From Galbula dea (Eukaryota > Chordata > Aves > Piciformes > Galbulidae): 64,000 nucleotides of DNA. The notes beneath the pieces are model-generated. The model had not been told where the DNA came from. It saw only the letters and a program-made list of their open reading frames with translations, and made no database searches. A program made the position numbers and the translations under genes. The DNA lies in the NCBI GenBank assembly GCA_013399015.1, contig VWZX01002374.1, positions 187,929-251,928 on the forward strand, in the 5' to 3' direction. Positions within the stretch are counted from its first letter, which is position 1; every line of letters begins with the position of its first letter. Of the stretch, positions 1-10,574 are shown piece after piece.

Positions 1-260
1 TCCCAACAGGCTCTGCTAAAAAGTCTGTCCCCAGCTTGCTTCTAATCCCCTTGAAGTGCTGCAAGGCTGCAGTAAGGTCTCCCTGGAGCCTTCTCTTCTC
101 CAGGCTGAACAACCCCAACTCTCTCAGCCTGCCCTCCCAGCAGAGGTGCTCCTTCACTCTGATCATCTCCATGGCCCTCCTCTGGACCCACTCCAACAGG
201 TCCACATCTTTCTTGTGCTGAGGTCTCCAGAGCTGGCCCCAGCCCTGCAGGTGAGGTCTT
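1..260 (-). mobile_element. CR1 LINE fragment, type D (cut by window edge)
   Basis: Read on the minus strand this is CR1 ORF2 coding for the family's RRAMEMI..LRELGLFSLEKRRLQGDL region, followed by the start of the AFQ-LKG segment. The sequence GAGAGAGTTGGGGTTGTTCA (minus strand) is diagnostic. The 3' part lies beyond base 1, so the copy is incomplete in this window. It is non-functional: it lacks the RT core and shows no intact frame. Confidence 0.88.
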
Positions 261-1239
261 AATGTCCACATGTGTGTGTGTGGACACTTGACATGCTTGT
301 GTCTTCAGCAGTGAACCTCCAAATAACCTCCTGCTAATGCTGCCTGCCTGCTGTCCTAGCCAGGAGGTTCTCTAAGAGAGCAGAGCAGCAGCTCTTGGAA
401 CTGTCAATGCCAAACCAACTCACCTCCAGCCTCCTGCAGTTCCTGACAGTTGGATTTTGATAGAGACCTTGACAAGATCAGAGGTTCCTCAGACTGCAGG
501 GAGGCAGCAGTGGTGGAAGAGCATCAGGCTATGAACATGACAAAGGCATCCAGCTGAGCAGTGATGCTGGGTGAAAGTGCATAGTGATGATACACCAGGA
601 GGTGGAGAAGATAGCCTTGCAGGATGGACAGTGGACACCTAATGGAAACAGAGAACAATGATGATGAGTGTTTTAGTATCAAAGCTGTCACTGAGATGAG
701 GTTTAATAGTGGTGAAGCATCTAAATGTAGATGCTGACTCAATGCCATCTAGTGGTGGTAGGGTTGGGGTTTTCTTCTTCTTTATTTGATGTATGGTCAT
801 GAAGTCCACAGCCAGTTTAACATCATCAAAGTTCCACCTAAGATGCAACAAGAAAAAGTCTTCATGTCCTTCATGCTCCTGGGAATATTGTCTAAATATT
901 CCTCCATCTGAGCAGCTAAACCCCATTGAGATGCCATGACCAAGCCATGCACAGAGCCAAAAATAACTTCCATGAGTTCAGATCATTATGCCCATCACAG
1001 ACCAAGACTCTTTTCTACTGCAGGCAGCACTGCATCACAACTCCTCCAACACTCCCAGGTTTAAAGGAACTTTGCTTCTCTATGTCCTAAGGAGATAAGG
1101 ACATCAGACTGACCAGCACTCACCACCTTATATCAAAGGGAAAAGTATTTCCTTTGCTGAAGCTCCCTTAGCCTGAAGCTCCCAGATGTTTGCCATCACA
1201 CCTGGCCCCTCAGCAATACATTCTTCCATGCCAACAGGA
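261..1239. other. No gene or repeat recognised
   Basis: Unique-looking, moderately AT-rich sequence. The only local structure seen is a short TG run at 271-282 flanked by 7-bp inverted arms (GTCCACA at 264-270, TGTGGAC at 279-285). Open frames here are under 100 codons on both strands and resemble no family I know. Confidence 0.5.
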
Positions 1240-1672
1240 GTTGGCAGGAACAGGAGTTAACAAGCAGGATTCAAGTGCATTGGCCATGTGCTTCTTAAAC
1301 TCCAGGAGAGCTGGTGCCATGGCAGCCTCCCTGGGGAGCCTGTTCCAGTGCTCCACCACTCTCTGGCTGAAGAACCTCTTCCTAATATCCAACCTGAACT
1401 TCCCCTGGCTCAGCTTCATGCCATTGCCCTTGGTCCTGTCACTGGTCCCCAGAGAGAAGAGGTCAGCACCCACCCTTCCCTCTCTGCTGAGGAAGATCTA
1501 AACTGCAGTGAGGTCTCCCCTCAGTCTCCTCTTCTCCAGGCTGACCAGACCAAGTGAGTTCAGCCTTTCCTCATATGTCTTCTCCTGCAAGCCCTTCACC
1601 ATCCTTCCCTCTTGTATTGTGGAGCCCAGAACTGCACCCAACATTCCAGGTGAGGCCACACCAGTGCCAAGT
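1240..1672 (-). mobile_element. CR1 LINE fragment, type E
   Basis: The minus strand encodes an ORF2 tail with SLGTSDRTKGNGMKL, then FRLDIRKRFFSQRVVEHWNR and LPREAAMAPALLEFKKHM. The spacing is the normal CR1 C-terminal spacing, but the usual VVESPSLEVFK is replaced by AAMAPALLEFK. The upstream part to 1672 carries the usual EERL..LGLVSLEKRRLRGDL block. Its closest relative in the window is the plus-strand copy at 41757-42389. It is truncated at the 5' side. Confidence 0.88.
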
Positions 1673-3976
1673 AAAGATCTAGATACTAAAACATAAAATC
1701 TCATCCTTGGCAAGGACTCATGAATAAACAGCTGAAAATCTGGGGGCTTTGAAACCAAACTTCCCTTCTCTCCTTCTTCCCAAAGCCCAGTTATCATCCT
1801 CTAATTGGTTAAGCAGCACTGGCCTCTTTTGGTTATGCTTGAGGAGACTTTAAATGATGAAACCCAATGAAGTATCCATCATGCTGTATTAAGAAGCAGG
1901 AACCAGCACTGGCTCTTATGAAGAACTTCTTGACTGATGAAAGAAAATGAATGTCAAATAAAAGGATAATGAAATGACACTTATTCTTTTCCCTCATGTG
2001 AGGGAATATGGTATGAAAAGTTTCACTTCTGCAGAGCTTCTGAGCTCTCCTGCTATGTCTTTGCACTGCAGAGAGCTCCTGGCAATTCCTCAGTTACTTC
2101 ATAAGGCTATGATAGAGCAGCAGATGTGGCCTACTTATACACAAGGTACCCAGAGGCATCTTCTTGTTCCTCTTCTCATTTCCTTGTGCTTAATATTTGA
2201 TGGTTTATGGAGTGCCAAGTTCCTGCACCTCTGAGTCATGAAACACCTTGGAATCTGAGCAGAGGACAACGTTGGTCAAAGGCACCCTTGCTGTGTCAGT
2301 TCACACAACACATCACGACATCCCTTCTCCCCCCCCAGGTCACACTCTCCTTCTTCTCTCTTCATGACCACCAAGAAAGAGGGAATGAAACCTCCTGGAA
2401 GCCAGGTAGCCTCTCCATCTCTAGACCTAACCACCTAGTTGTGCCACAAGGTAAAACCTGGAGCTCAGGACCTCTGGGCTTATGCATTCCAAGTGAGCTT
2501 TAGGATGGAGATGGCAGGAGTCTGTCAGAGTTCTCCCAGTGCCTCTCTGCCTCACCAGATGTTTTCCAGCCTGTGTTCAAGGACCTCAGAGAAGGAAGCA
2601 CTTCACCTCAGCTTCCCAGCTCCTTCCTCTAGGGGGAAAACAGCAAGGATTTGCTCTAAAGACCCTTCTCTCCCTGCAAGCAAGCAAGATCTGATTTCTC
2701 TTTCTGTCACCACTACCTTCACAGAAGGTGGTGGCTTTGGGGTCTATTGAGTTTGGGCACATTTAGATCTTATTGAATAATGAAATTAGAGAAGCTGTTC
2801 CAAGTCCACTCAAAGGATGCTCTGGTTTGTACCTTAGCTGACAGGAAAAAGCAATTGGGAGGCTTGTCTAGATCTAAAAGGTGAGCAAGAAAACGCTGCT
2901 GGAAGCCACAGCTGGCCCTGAATCCCACCATGGCAAGGGACAGGCTCACAACTGTCAGATAAATGAATCTATCTGCATCTCCTACACACATCTTCAGAGT
3001 GGGTGTGGATATATTTATGCTGGTGGTGTGGTTTTTAGTGCAGGTAAATGAAATAAAATGGTTTACTGAAGGTAAATAAAACCACAGCTAGCATACAGGA
3101 ATTGTAGCTAGGCACCAATATTCCTCTTAAAAATAGGATTGAAATGGTCTCAGACTCATGGGGAAAGAAGATGAGCTAGGGCCCAGAGTCCCTGCCACTC
3201 CCTGGTAAGACCACTGCAGCAAAGCAGAGCAAGAAATGAAGACAAGAGGAAATTCTCCTTAGGAGGAATAGAGGTTTTCAGAGGAGCCTGAAAACATTTT
3301 TGCTGCTGGGGAGAATCAAAAGCAGTGGGAAGAAGAAAGAGCAGCCAGACTCCAGGAGATATTGAGCAAGAAGTTGCAAACCACCACAACAAAGATGCCT
3401 GCTGGCTGCTAGCAGTGTTTGCTAGGATATTCACACATTGACTGCTCAGTTAAAGGCAGAAGACCAAAGCAGATGGAAAGTAGAGCAGGAAGTGTCCCAT
3501 GTTGTTCCAGGAGTTCTCTGGGCTCTCTCAGACCACTGGCCACCCAGCCTTTCTGCTGAGGAGGTCAGCTCTTGGTGCTTCAAGGGAAGGTTAATGAAGC
3601 AAACAGAAGCAAACCAGGGAAAATATCCTCTCTAGCTTTGTCAAGACACTGAAGGAAACTCCAGAACTTGAGCTTTAGTTCTGATATTTGCTTTCACATA
3701 GATCTACCAGGGCCAGGAGCATGTTAGGAACCCCAAGGCATATGGGTGAAGGTGGGAACTCAGAACCCCACGTTTCAACTGAGGACTAAATTCCTAGTTC
3801 ATGGCTTGGGCCATGGTTTTATCACACTCTGTAGGATGAGAAGTTGCTTAGCTTCTTCATCTTTTCCACATTTGGCAGTTACTTTGAACATCTTCATTTT
3901 ATGTGGCACCTACTCAGTTATTTAGGAACTGACAAGGATGTTTCTTTGTAAATAGAGACCAAAACTAAGGTTAATT
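1673..3976. other. No gene or repeat recognised
   Basis: About 2.3 kb of apparently unique sequence. It contains a C8 run near 2330 and AATAAA-type hexamers near 3050-3080 with no gene upstream. Open frames are all about 100 codons or fewer and overlap each other on both strands, as expected by chance. Confidence 0.5.
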
Positions 3977-4064
3977 TCCTGTGCAACCTCCTCTAGGTGA
4001 CCCTCCTCTGGACTAGATGATTCCCAGAGGTCCCTTCCAAACTCTACCATCTGTGATGCTGTAA
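3977..4064 (+). mobile_element. CR1 3' end, type C
   Basis: This is a terminal CR1 piece reading GTGCAACCTCCTCTAGGTGA, then CTAGATGATTCCCAGAGGTC and the CCTTCCAA..CTACCATCTGTGAT tail. Only the final non-coding 3' sequence is present, which is the usual result of severe 5' truncation during insertion. Confidence 0.85.
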
Positions 4065-4584
4065 TTTATTCTAACACCCTTGGCTTGAAGAGATACATGA
4101 GAAGATGTCACCCTGCTTAAAGGTTTGGAAGTAGGTAGGACACATCTCACAATACACTCAGATCTGTGACTCTCCCTGCTATTTACACAAGAGAAACACC
4201 ATGTAGACTGCAAATATTTAATCATCCTCATTTTGCTGAGTCTCTAGTGTAACAGGTTGCTTCCTCTTCATCATTCCAGCTGAATTTGGAATGCTAAAGA
4301 GCCCAACCAGAGGCAGAGAGGAATTTGGTTTCACAGAATGGTAAGGAAATATGGAGAAGGCTCCAGAGTCTGCTGGAAGAAGATGTGAACCTTCACTTAG
4401 AGAGAAATGCACTCTGGTGTCAGAGCTGATTCATGGCTAGAACAGGACTGTGGTCACAGCAAGATCATAGTTTTTGAGGGCTGTCACTTGGAAAAGGGAA
4501 TACTTAGCTTTTATGCAACTGCCTTTTCTTATAAATAATGTAAAGCCAGAGCCTTCCTGTGGCTGGAAGCCTCTTCCATGCTCT
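4065..4584. other. No gene or repeat recognised
   Basis: Unique-looking sequence between two plus-strand CR1 pieces. No frame with protein-like character and no obvious simple repeat were seen. Confidence 0.45.
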
Positions 4585-4925
4585 TGACAAACTGAGACAG
4601 TTGGGGTTGTTCAGTCTGGAGAAGAGAAGGCTCCAGGGAAACCTTCTTGTGGCCTTCCAGGATCTGAAGGGGGCTACAAGAAAGCTGGGGGAGGGACTGG
4701 TTGGGATGTCAGGTAGTGATAGGACTAGGGGGAATGGATGCAAACAAGTGATAGGAGAAGAGGAAACAGCCTCAAGTTGCACCAGGAGAGGTTTAGGTTG
4801 GATATTAGGAACAACTTCTTCCTTGGAAGGGAATGATGTTTGCTGGGTGGGTTGTTAGATGGATAAGGACTTGCTTGCTCTGTCCTTAGAGGTTTTCAAG
4901 ACCTGACTGGACCACTCCCTGGTTA
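4585..4925 (+). mobile_element. CR1 LINE mosaic, type A joined to type B
   Basis: The left part (to about 4747) is type A: LRQLGLFSLEKRRLQGNLLVAFQD, a gap, then the GTGATAGGACTAGGGGGAAT stretch. At about 4748 it switches to type B sequence beginning GTGATAGGAG-AAGAGGAAAC and continues CCTCAAGTTGCACCAGGAGA. The final part (4840-4925) is degenerate but still resembles the SLEVFKT region. The motif GTGATAGGA therefore occurs twice, about 30 bases apart, once from each type. Confidence 0.85.
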
Positions 4926-5504
4926 AAATTGTTCTGTTTCTGTCTAAAACACCCACTCCAACAACAAACATTTCAACTGTTGGGGGAAATCCTGTTCCCT
5001 CAGGCCTGTGAAGAAAAGAGGAGACTTGCAGAAAGTCCTGGTTGAATATCTTGCAGCTTGATCTCTGGAGAAGTGATTGCAGACAGCTTTGGTTAGAAGC
5101 ACAGCAATCAGAATTCATTCATCTGCCAGCATTTCATTTGACAGAGCAGAAAGAGATGAAAATATTTCCAAAGGGAAGCAGAAACCTTTTACTTCTCCAG
5201 AAAATGAAGCCAAGCTGGTAGTCAACAATCAGAGCTCTGAGGGAAGTGGAGCAGTTGGGCAGATACAGAGGTGCTAGTGTCACAGAGACATCTCTGAAGG
5301 CTTTTGATTTGGAAGTCAGGAGACAAAAAAAGCAGAGGGTAAAGCTGGGGAGAAGCAGAGTGGTTCTCAAGCATACACTGAAGTGTTGGCCTGGCTCTTT
5401 GCATGATCTCTCAACCACCTGGCAGGTGAGGTTGGGTTCTTCAGGTGAGGATAGGCATGTGTTGGGCTGAAGTGTTGCCAGTCTTGCTAGCATGTGTGGA
5501 AACA
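4926..5504. other. No gene or repeat recognised
   Basis: No repeat was identified. One minus-strand open frame of 123 codons (5134-5505) is the longest here. It looks like chance: it has a low-complexity, serine- and leucine-rich composition and no domain I recognise. Confidence 0.45.
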
Positions 5505-5600
5505 CAGAAACATAGAATTGTTTATGTTGGAAGAGACCTTGAAGATCATCAAGTCCAGCTACTAATCAGCACTGCCAGGTCACCACTAAGCCAAGGATTC
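5505..5600 (-). mobile_element. CR1 3' end, type B
   Basis: The antisense 3' terminus begins with CATAGAATTG, then TTGGAAGAGACCTTGAAGAT and CATCAAGTCCAGC, followed by CAGCACTGCCAGGTCACCAC. Only about 100 bases remain. Confidence 0.88.
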
Positions 5601-6217
5601 CACAAGTCTCTGAACCTGAGGTTGTCCTACAGGTCCAGACACAGGATTTCAAGGCTGAAGCCCCAGGTTTGCTTTATTTCCAGCACATTTCTGAAGTAAA
5701 ACCAGACAAAATAGAGAAATATCACAACTAATAGAAATATTTTACTGGTCAAGCTAAAAAGTTCAAAGGGAGATTTTGGGAGTGGATGGAGATCAATGCC
5801 CAATGTGTGAGTGGTCTCTTATCTTCTACTCAGCATCAGACTCAAGTGGCATTCTGTTTATTCTGGTGGAATATGCAAGGCTTTGCTTTGCTGAATACTT
5901 TAATGACTTCTGAAAATGTCAGCTGGATCCCAGCCTTTGAAGTCAAGAGATTCTCATCTACAACACCATTAGTCAGCAAAGCTCATTGTGAGGCAACATC
6001 ATGCAAAATGACACTGAGATTAAGTTCTGTTTGGAATGGAAACATCAAAGCAAGGAGCTGCAAGTCTCATGCCTGAGAGCATCCTATTAGCTCTTTGTCT
6101 TTTAGACTCATTTCTCACTTGCAGCTGATGGATATTTCCTTGTACATTTTCATCCCTGTTGTGAGAGGTACAATGCTCCAGGCTTGGGGAAGAGGGGGTG
6201 GGTGACACTGGTGGAGG
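5601..6217. other. No gene or repeat recognised
   Basis: AT-leaning unique sequence. No coding, RNA or repeat signal could be supported. Confidence 0.45.
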
Positions 6218-6852
6218 ATGAGACAGCAGAGTGGCCAGGGGGGCAAGAAGGTCAACAGCATCCTGGTTTGGATCAGCAGTAGTGTGGCAGCAGGGCTAGG
6301 GCAGGGATTGTCCTCCTGGGCTGGGCACTGGAGAGGCCACAGCTGCAATCCTGGGGTCAGCTTTGGGCTCCTCACTCCAAGAAGGACATTGAAGTGCTGG
6401 AGAAAATCCAAGAAGGGCAAGGAAGGTGGGGAAGGGTCTAGGGCACAAGTGTTGTGAGGAGCAGCTGAGGGAACTGGGCTTGGTTAGCCTGGAGAAAAGG
6501 AGGCTCAGGGGAAACCTTCTCACTCTCTGCAACTCCCTGAGAGGAAGCTGGAGCCAGGTGGAGCTTGGGCTCTTCTCCCAAGGAACTAGCAATAAGAGAA
6601 GATGAAACAGCCTCAAGTTGTCCCAGGAGGTGTTTTAGGTTGGAGATGAGGAGCAATTTCTTCCCTGAAGGGTTGTGAAGACCTGGCCCAGGCTGCCCAG
6701 GGCAGTGGTGGAGTCCCCATCCCTGGAGGGGTTTCAAAGCCCTGGAGATGTGGTGCTGAGGGCCACGGTTTGATGGTGACCTGGCAGTAGAGGGTTAACA
6801 GATGGGCTTGAGGATGTTAGAAATCTCTTCTAACCCAAACAATTCTGTGATT
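6218..6852 (+). mobile_element. CR1 LINE fragment, type B, long copy
   Basis: The 5' part still resembles the RT C-terminal KKVNSILVWISSSVA segment (canonical form KKANSILGCIRRSVA). A frameshifted LTPRRTLKCWRK stretch follows. Then come the GCAGCTGAGGGAACTGGGCT block, the LEKRRLRG equivalent, the GGCAGTGGTGGAGTCCCCAT segment and a complete 3' tail ending in CCCAAACAATTCTGTGATTT. Several stops and frameshifts break ORF2. At about 635 bases it is among the longer copies in the window. Confidence 0.9.
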
Positions 6853-6951
6853 TCAGTGAAGAAATTACTTTCTTTCAAATGAAAACCCCACTTTTTTAAC
6901 ACATGCAGTGTGCTCAAGAGTTTTCTGCAGGAAACTGAGTTCTCCACTAAT

Positions 6952-7085
6952 TATAGAACTGTCAGAGTTGGAAGGAACCTTAAAGATCATCTAGTTCCAA
7001 CCCCCTGCCTGCCAGGGACACCTCCCACTAGAGCAGGTTGCCCACAGCCCCATCCAGCCTGGCCTTCAAAGCTTCCAGGGATGAT
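6952..7085 (-). mobile_element. CR1 3' end, type A
   Basis: The antisense tail reads TTGGAAGGAACCTTAAAGAT, CATCTAGTTCCAACCCCCTG, then AGCAGGTTGCCCACAGCCCC. The 5' break falls in the SLEAFKARLDG codons. Confidence 0.88.
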
Positions 7086-7622
7086 AACAGCACAGGCACT
7101 CCAGGGATATTTTAATGACAGGAGAGTGTTCTTCACAAAGAACAACCTTCACCCAAGTCTAAAAACCCCAAAATATCAGTTTATTCTCTTTGGATGACCA
7201 CAATAATAGAGTTTCCACAGTTAGGTGGCACTGTTTGCTTTTTCTTTCTAAACCACCTCAGCCTGTGCAGTCACTGAGCTCCAGAAAAGCCTTTTCTGCT
7301 TAAGGCTTCACTCTAAAGGGGAACTGGACAAACATCAGAGTGTCTGATGGAGCTGCAGTTATTCCCTTCCCTTCTCTCTGAAGCCTCCATCTGTTTCCTG
7401 CAGCTTTTGTCTCTCACCTTTTCTAATGTGCTGCAATCACTGTGGGTATTTTCTAGCTTGGAGAAATGCTTGAGAGTGGAATTTTCATCCTCTCCTGGAT
7501 TCTGCACCTACTGCTATGTCCTGCTTGCCCTCATCCTGCAACACCAGGACAGCTTTCTAGTCGACTAATGGCTCTCAGCCATGTGGAGGAAGCTCAATAG
7601 CAAATAGTTCCTCAAGACCACG
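7086..7622. other. No gene or repeat recognised
   Basis: Unique-looking sequence between two CR1 copies. Open frames are 95 codons or shorter, and no splice-bounded exon could be supported. Confidence 0.45.
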
Positions 7623-7989
7623 GAGAAGAGTAGCCCCAGAGGGGAGCTGCTCAATACTGAGAAAGAGCTCAAGGACAGAAGGCAAGAGTCTGGGGCCAGA
7701 CTCTGCTCAGTGGTGCCCAGGGGCAGCTCAAGGGGCACTGGGCACCAGCTAGAAGCCAGGAGGTTGCAGCTGAGCAGGAGGAGAAGCTTGTTTGGTGTGA
7801 GGGTGTTGGAGCCCTGGCCCAGGCTGCCCAGAGAGGTTGTGGAGTCTCCTTGTGTGGAGAGATTGCCAAGCCCAGCTGGAGGTGACCCTGGGCAAGCTAC
7901 TGTGGGTGCCCCTGCTGGAGCAGGGGGTTGGGCAGGGTGATCCCCAGAGGTCCCTTCCAGCCCCTGCCATGCTGGGAATCTGGGATTCC
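7623..7989 (+). mobile_element. CR1 LINE fragment, type C
   Basis: The plus strand carries AGCCCCAGAGGGGAGCTGCT. The reading frame then resumes with EARRLQLSRRRSLFGVRVLE, PWPRLPREVVESPCVERLP and the 3' tail ending near GCTGGGAATCTGGGATTCC. Four or more other loci in the window carry nearly the same sequence, so type C had a common recent source. Confidence 0.9.
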
Positions 7990-8569
7990 CACAGTCTCAA
8001 CTCACTTGGCAAGATCTGCTGAAGCTCACTCCTCTCCTCAAGCCAACTCTCTCTCTGTGTGACAGAAGAAGACTCAAAGCCTCACCCTGTGAGTGAAATC
8101 TGTTTGACTTTGTGTCCTGCCTGCAGGGAAACGTGGAGGGAATTGATGTGCCCTGGGAAGGTCAGGAAAGGAAGATCTCAGCTACAGGAATATTTCTCTG
8201 CTAAATCCCTCAGTAATAACATAATTAAACAACAGAATCTATTTTTTTTTCCTCTCCTGAAAGGCCACCAAATATTCCTTACGATTAAGTGAATATAATA
8301 AACCCAAATTCTTCTCCTGAAAGAGTCAACTAAATACTCAGCTTCAAAATATCCAGTAGGAAACAGGAGAGCACTTGGAAATGGTTTGCAGTCCTTTGAC
8401 ATCCAAAACTGCTATCTGCATTGGAGAGAGAATCTATCAGTCAGCCTGTTCAGTGCAGATGTCCTTAACAGCTGCTGGGTAGCAAAGGAGAAAGAAGATC
8501 TAACCCTTATTAAGATGTATAGATTGCATTTGATATGTTCTATTCTGTGTAGTCTGCTATAGTCTATTG
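7990..8569. other. No gene or repeat recognised
   Basis: Unique-looking sequence with a T9 run near 8243-8251. It has no supported feature. Confidence 0.4.
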
Positions 8570-8625
8570 CAGAGTCAGAGAGTTTTAGGAGGTGGAAGGG
8601 ACCTCTGGAGATCATCCTTTCTAGG
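8570..8625 (-). mobile_element. Small CR1-like 3' remnant
   Basis: GAGGTGGAAGGGACCTCTGG followed by AGATCATCC resembles the antisense end of a type C CR1. The match is short and breaks into the simple repeat on its right, so it may be an old, eroded copy. Confidence 0.6.
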
Positions 8626-8702
8626 CTAGTCTAGTCTAATTCTAGTCTGGTCTAGTCTATTCCATTCAATTTGATGATATATATGATATATGATGATATT
8701 AT
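8626..8702. repeat. Imperfect simple repeats (TCTAG-rich, then ATGATAT-rich)
   Basis: Repeated CTAGTCTAG-like units run to about 8665. An alternating ATGATAT/ATATATG block follows from about 8672 to 8702. The two motifs abut without a spacer of other sequence. Confidence 0.75.
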
Positions 8703-9530
8703 TTGTCATTATGCATCAGAATGATAGATTCTCTTCTATTCAGCTCCAGTTTTGTCTGCCCATGAGCATCACTGTCCCTTCAGCAGAGCTGAGTCCTGTG
8801 CAACAAAACAACATAACAGATGTACAAACCTCTCCTTTCCCTTATCTCCAGAGTTTCCCTGGCTCACTGTGCCTTCAGGAGTTCCTCCTTATGCCTCCAT
8901 AAAGATCTGACAGGGAGCAGCTGAAATCTTAGCTAAAATGCCTCAGCCTGGTAAATAACTCCTCCTCAGCTGTGGGCTGGGTACTGCTCTGAGGTTCTCT
9001 GGAATTACTGCTCTGCTTTTGGCCTTCTCTGGTTCTGTTGCTGTTTCCTGAGATCTGTATGCACATAAATTCACATCATTCATCATGATGACAGCTGAAT
9101 TTTAGATGGGAGGTTGTTATTTCTTCCACATTTCAGCTGTTCACTTCAACATCAGCAGTGATGCAAGGCTTTCTGCTCTGTAGTTTTCCCTTTGATTCCA
9201 GATTGATGTGGCAGGGATGAAGAGGAACAGATATTCCTCTCTCTCTATTCCTCTCTCTCTATTCCTCAGCAGAGTGGTTTCCTCTCTAGACATCTCCCTC
9301 AAAGGGCACCATAAGCTCTTTTCAAGTGGTGACACAGCCCATGTTTAACTTCATCTTCTCCTGGGTCATCAAAGTGACATGGCAGTGACTCTCATGCCCT
9401 GCCAGCAGAGCCATGCCTCCAGGCACAGCTTCAGAACTGCTTGGATGACCTGAATCCCTCTGCTCCCCTAGGGTTATCTTCTAAAGGACTATGTGAATAT
9501 CACACAGGCTGAGAAAACAGAATCCTACAA
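8703..9530. other. No gene recognised; one short tandem repeat inside
   Basis: The only repeat noticed is a 14-base unit, ATTCCTCTCTCTCT, present about 2.5 times at 9233-9266. The rest is unique-looking and lacks protein-like frames. Confidence 0.5.
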
Positions 9531-9640
9531 AGAAATACAGAGCCAGGAAGGTTGGAAGAGACCTCTGAGATCATCAAGTTCCAACCATCCACCTCTCACC
9601 ACCATGCCCCTAAACCATGGCCCTAAGGACCCCATCTATT
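9531..9640 (-). mobile_element. CR1 3' end, type F
   Basis: The antisense sequence contains AGGTTGGAAGAGACCTCTGA, GATCATCAAGTTCCAACCAT, then CCACCATGCCCCTAAACCAT. The CTCTCACCACCATGCC motif separates this type from B. The only other clear member is at 37507-37618. Confidence 0.85.
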
Positions 9641-9809
9641 CACTTTTCAATTACCTCCAATTATTTTAATTGTCCTTAAAAATGAGCTATTGGATCTCTC
9701 TTGTGATGCCTTTTTTTAATCCCCAAATCAAACAAAGAAAAGAAGAGGATTATGAAAATCAGTGAGGAGAAAAGTCACATTTAAATCATTGAGGTTTAGT
9801 ATTTATGAG

Positions 9810-10574
9810 TGTGATGGATTTAACTGGGCTGGGCTGGACAAAAGAGCAGTGCCAGATGCTCTGCAAGAACCTCTCTGCATCCCAGAGGGAAGGGAAAGGG
9901 AACAAGGGAGAGAGACTGAGGGGTTGGGGAAGGAAACTGAAACAGACTGAGTGGAAACAGTAACAGTAACATGAACTAGATACAAATAGATACAAACCAA
10001 TCTCAAACCCAACCCTGATGGCAAGGACAGCACTGGCACCACTGAGGCTGGGGCAGCACTGGGGAAGTCCCGGACTGGACTCAGCACCAGATGGGAACCA
10101 GATTCAGGAGCTGGATTTTGGAGCTGGAGTCAGGAGCACATGGCTCAGGATCAAAGGCAGAACAGAGAGAGTCCTCCTCAGCCACCGGCCACTGAAGCAG
10201 AGGCTTGGCCCTGGGGATCCCTCAGCTTTCTCCTGACTAGGACATCCAGGGATGGAATCCCTTGGTGGGCAGGTGAGGGTCACCTCTCCTGTCCCCTCCT
10301 CCCCACAGCTGCCACCTCTGGCTTCCTGCAGCCCAGGCTGGGCCCCAAGCTGGAGCAGTGCCCTTATTGTGCAGAGGAGCAAGGCTAAGGCAGAGCCTTT
10401 CTGCAGCCCAAGCCTTGGGAGGAACTGTGCCCGTGGAGTGTTGTCCCTGCTAGCAGCAGAGCCTGGCTGGGAGAACATGCTGTTCCCTTCAGAAAGTGCC
10501 TCCCTGAGCAGAGCCTGAGCTGGGAAGGGAAATCACTGCCCAGAACTGGTTCTGCTCTAGCTCAGACCAGGACA
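9810..10574. mobile_element. LTR-like dispersed repeat, copy 1 (most complete)
   Basis: This 765-base unit is unrelated to CR1 and is shared with 29551-30040 and about 48822-49541. It reads TG...CA at its apparent ends, as LTRs do, but no target-site duplication is evident next to them. The right end is shared by all three copies at AGGAC. It holds a GCAGGTGAGG donor-like site and, 36 bases on, a CTCCTCCCCACAG acceptor-like site. No retroviral gene or primer-binding site flanks it. A solo LTR of an endogenous retrovirus is the best guess; a SINE-like or gene-derived repeat is possible. Confidence 0.6.

Noticed and set aside
9233..9266. Minisatellite of functional interest
   Set aside because: There are only about 2.5 copies of a CT-rich 14-base unit, which is common in any vertebrate genome.
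10273..10308. A real 36-base mini-intron in the LTR-like repeat
   Set aside because: It is far below the minimum intron size of vertebrates, so the sites are noted only as donor-like and acceptor-like.
10104..10478. 124-codon minus-strand frame in the LTR-like repeat as a viral or host protein
   Set aside because: The frame is not preserved across the three copies at full length and has no retroviral motif. The repeat looks non-coding.
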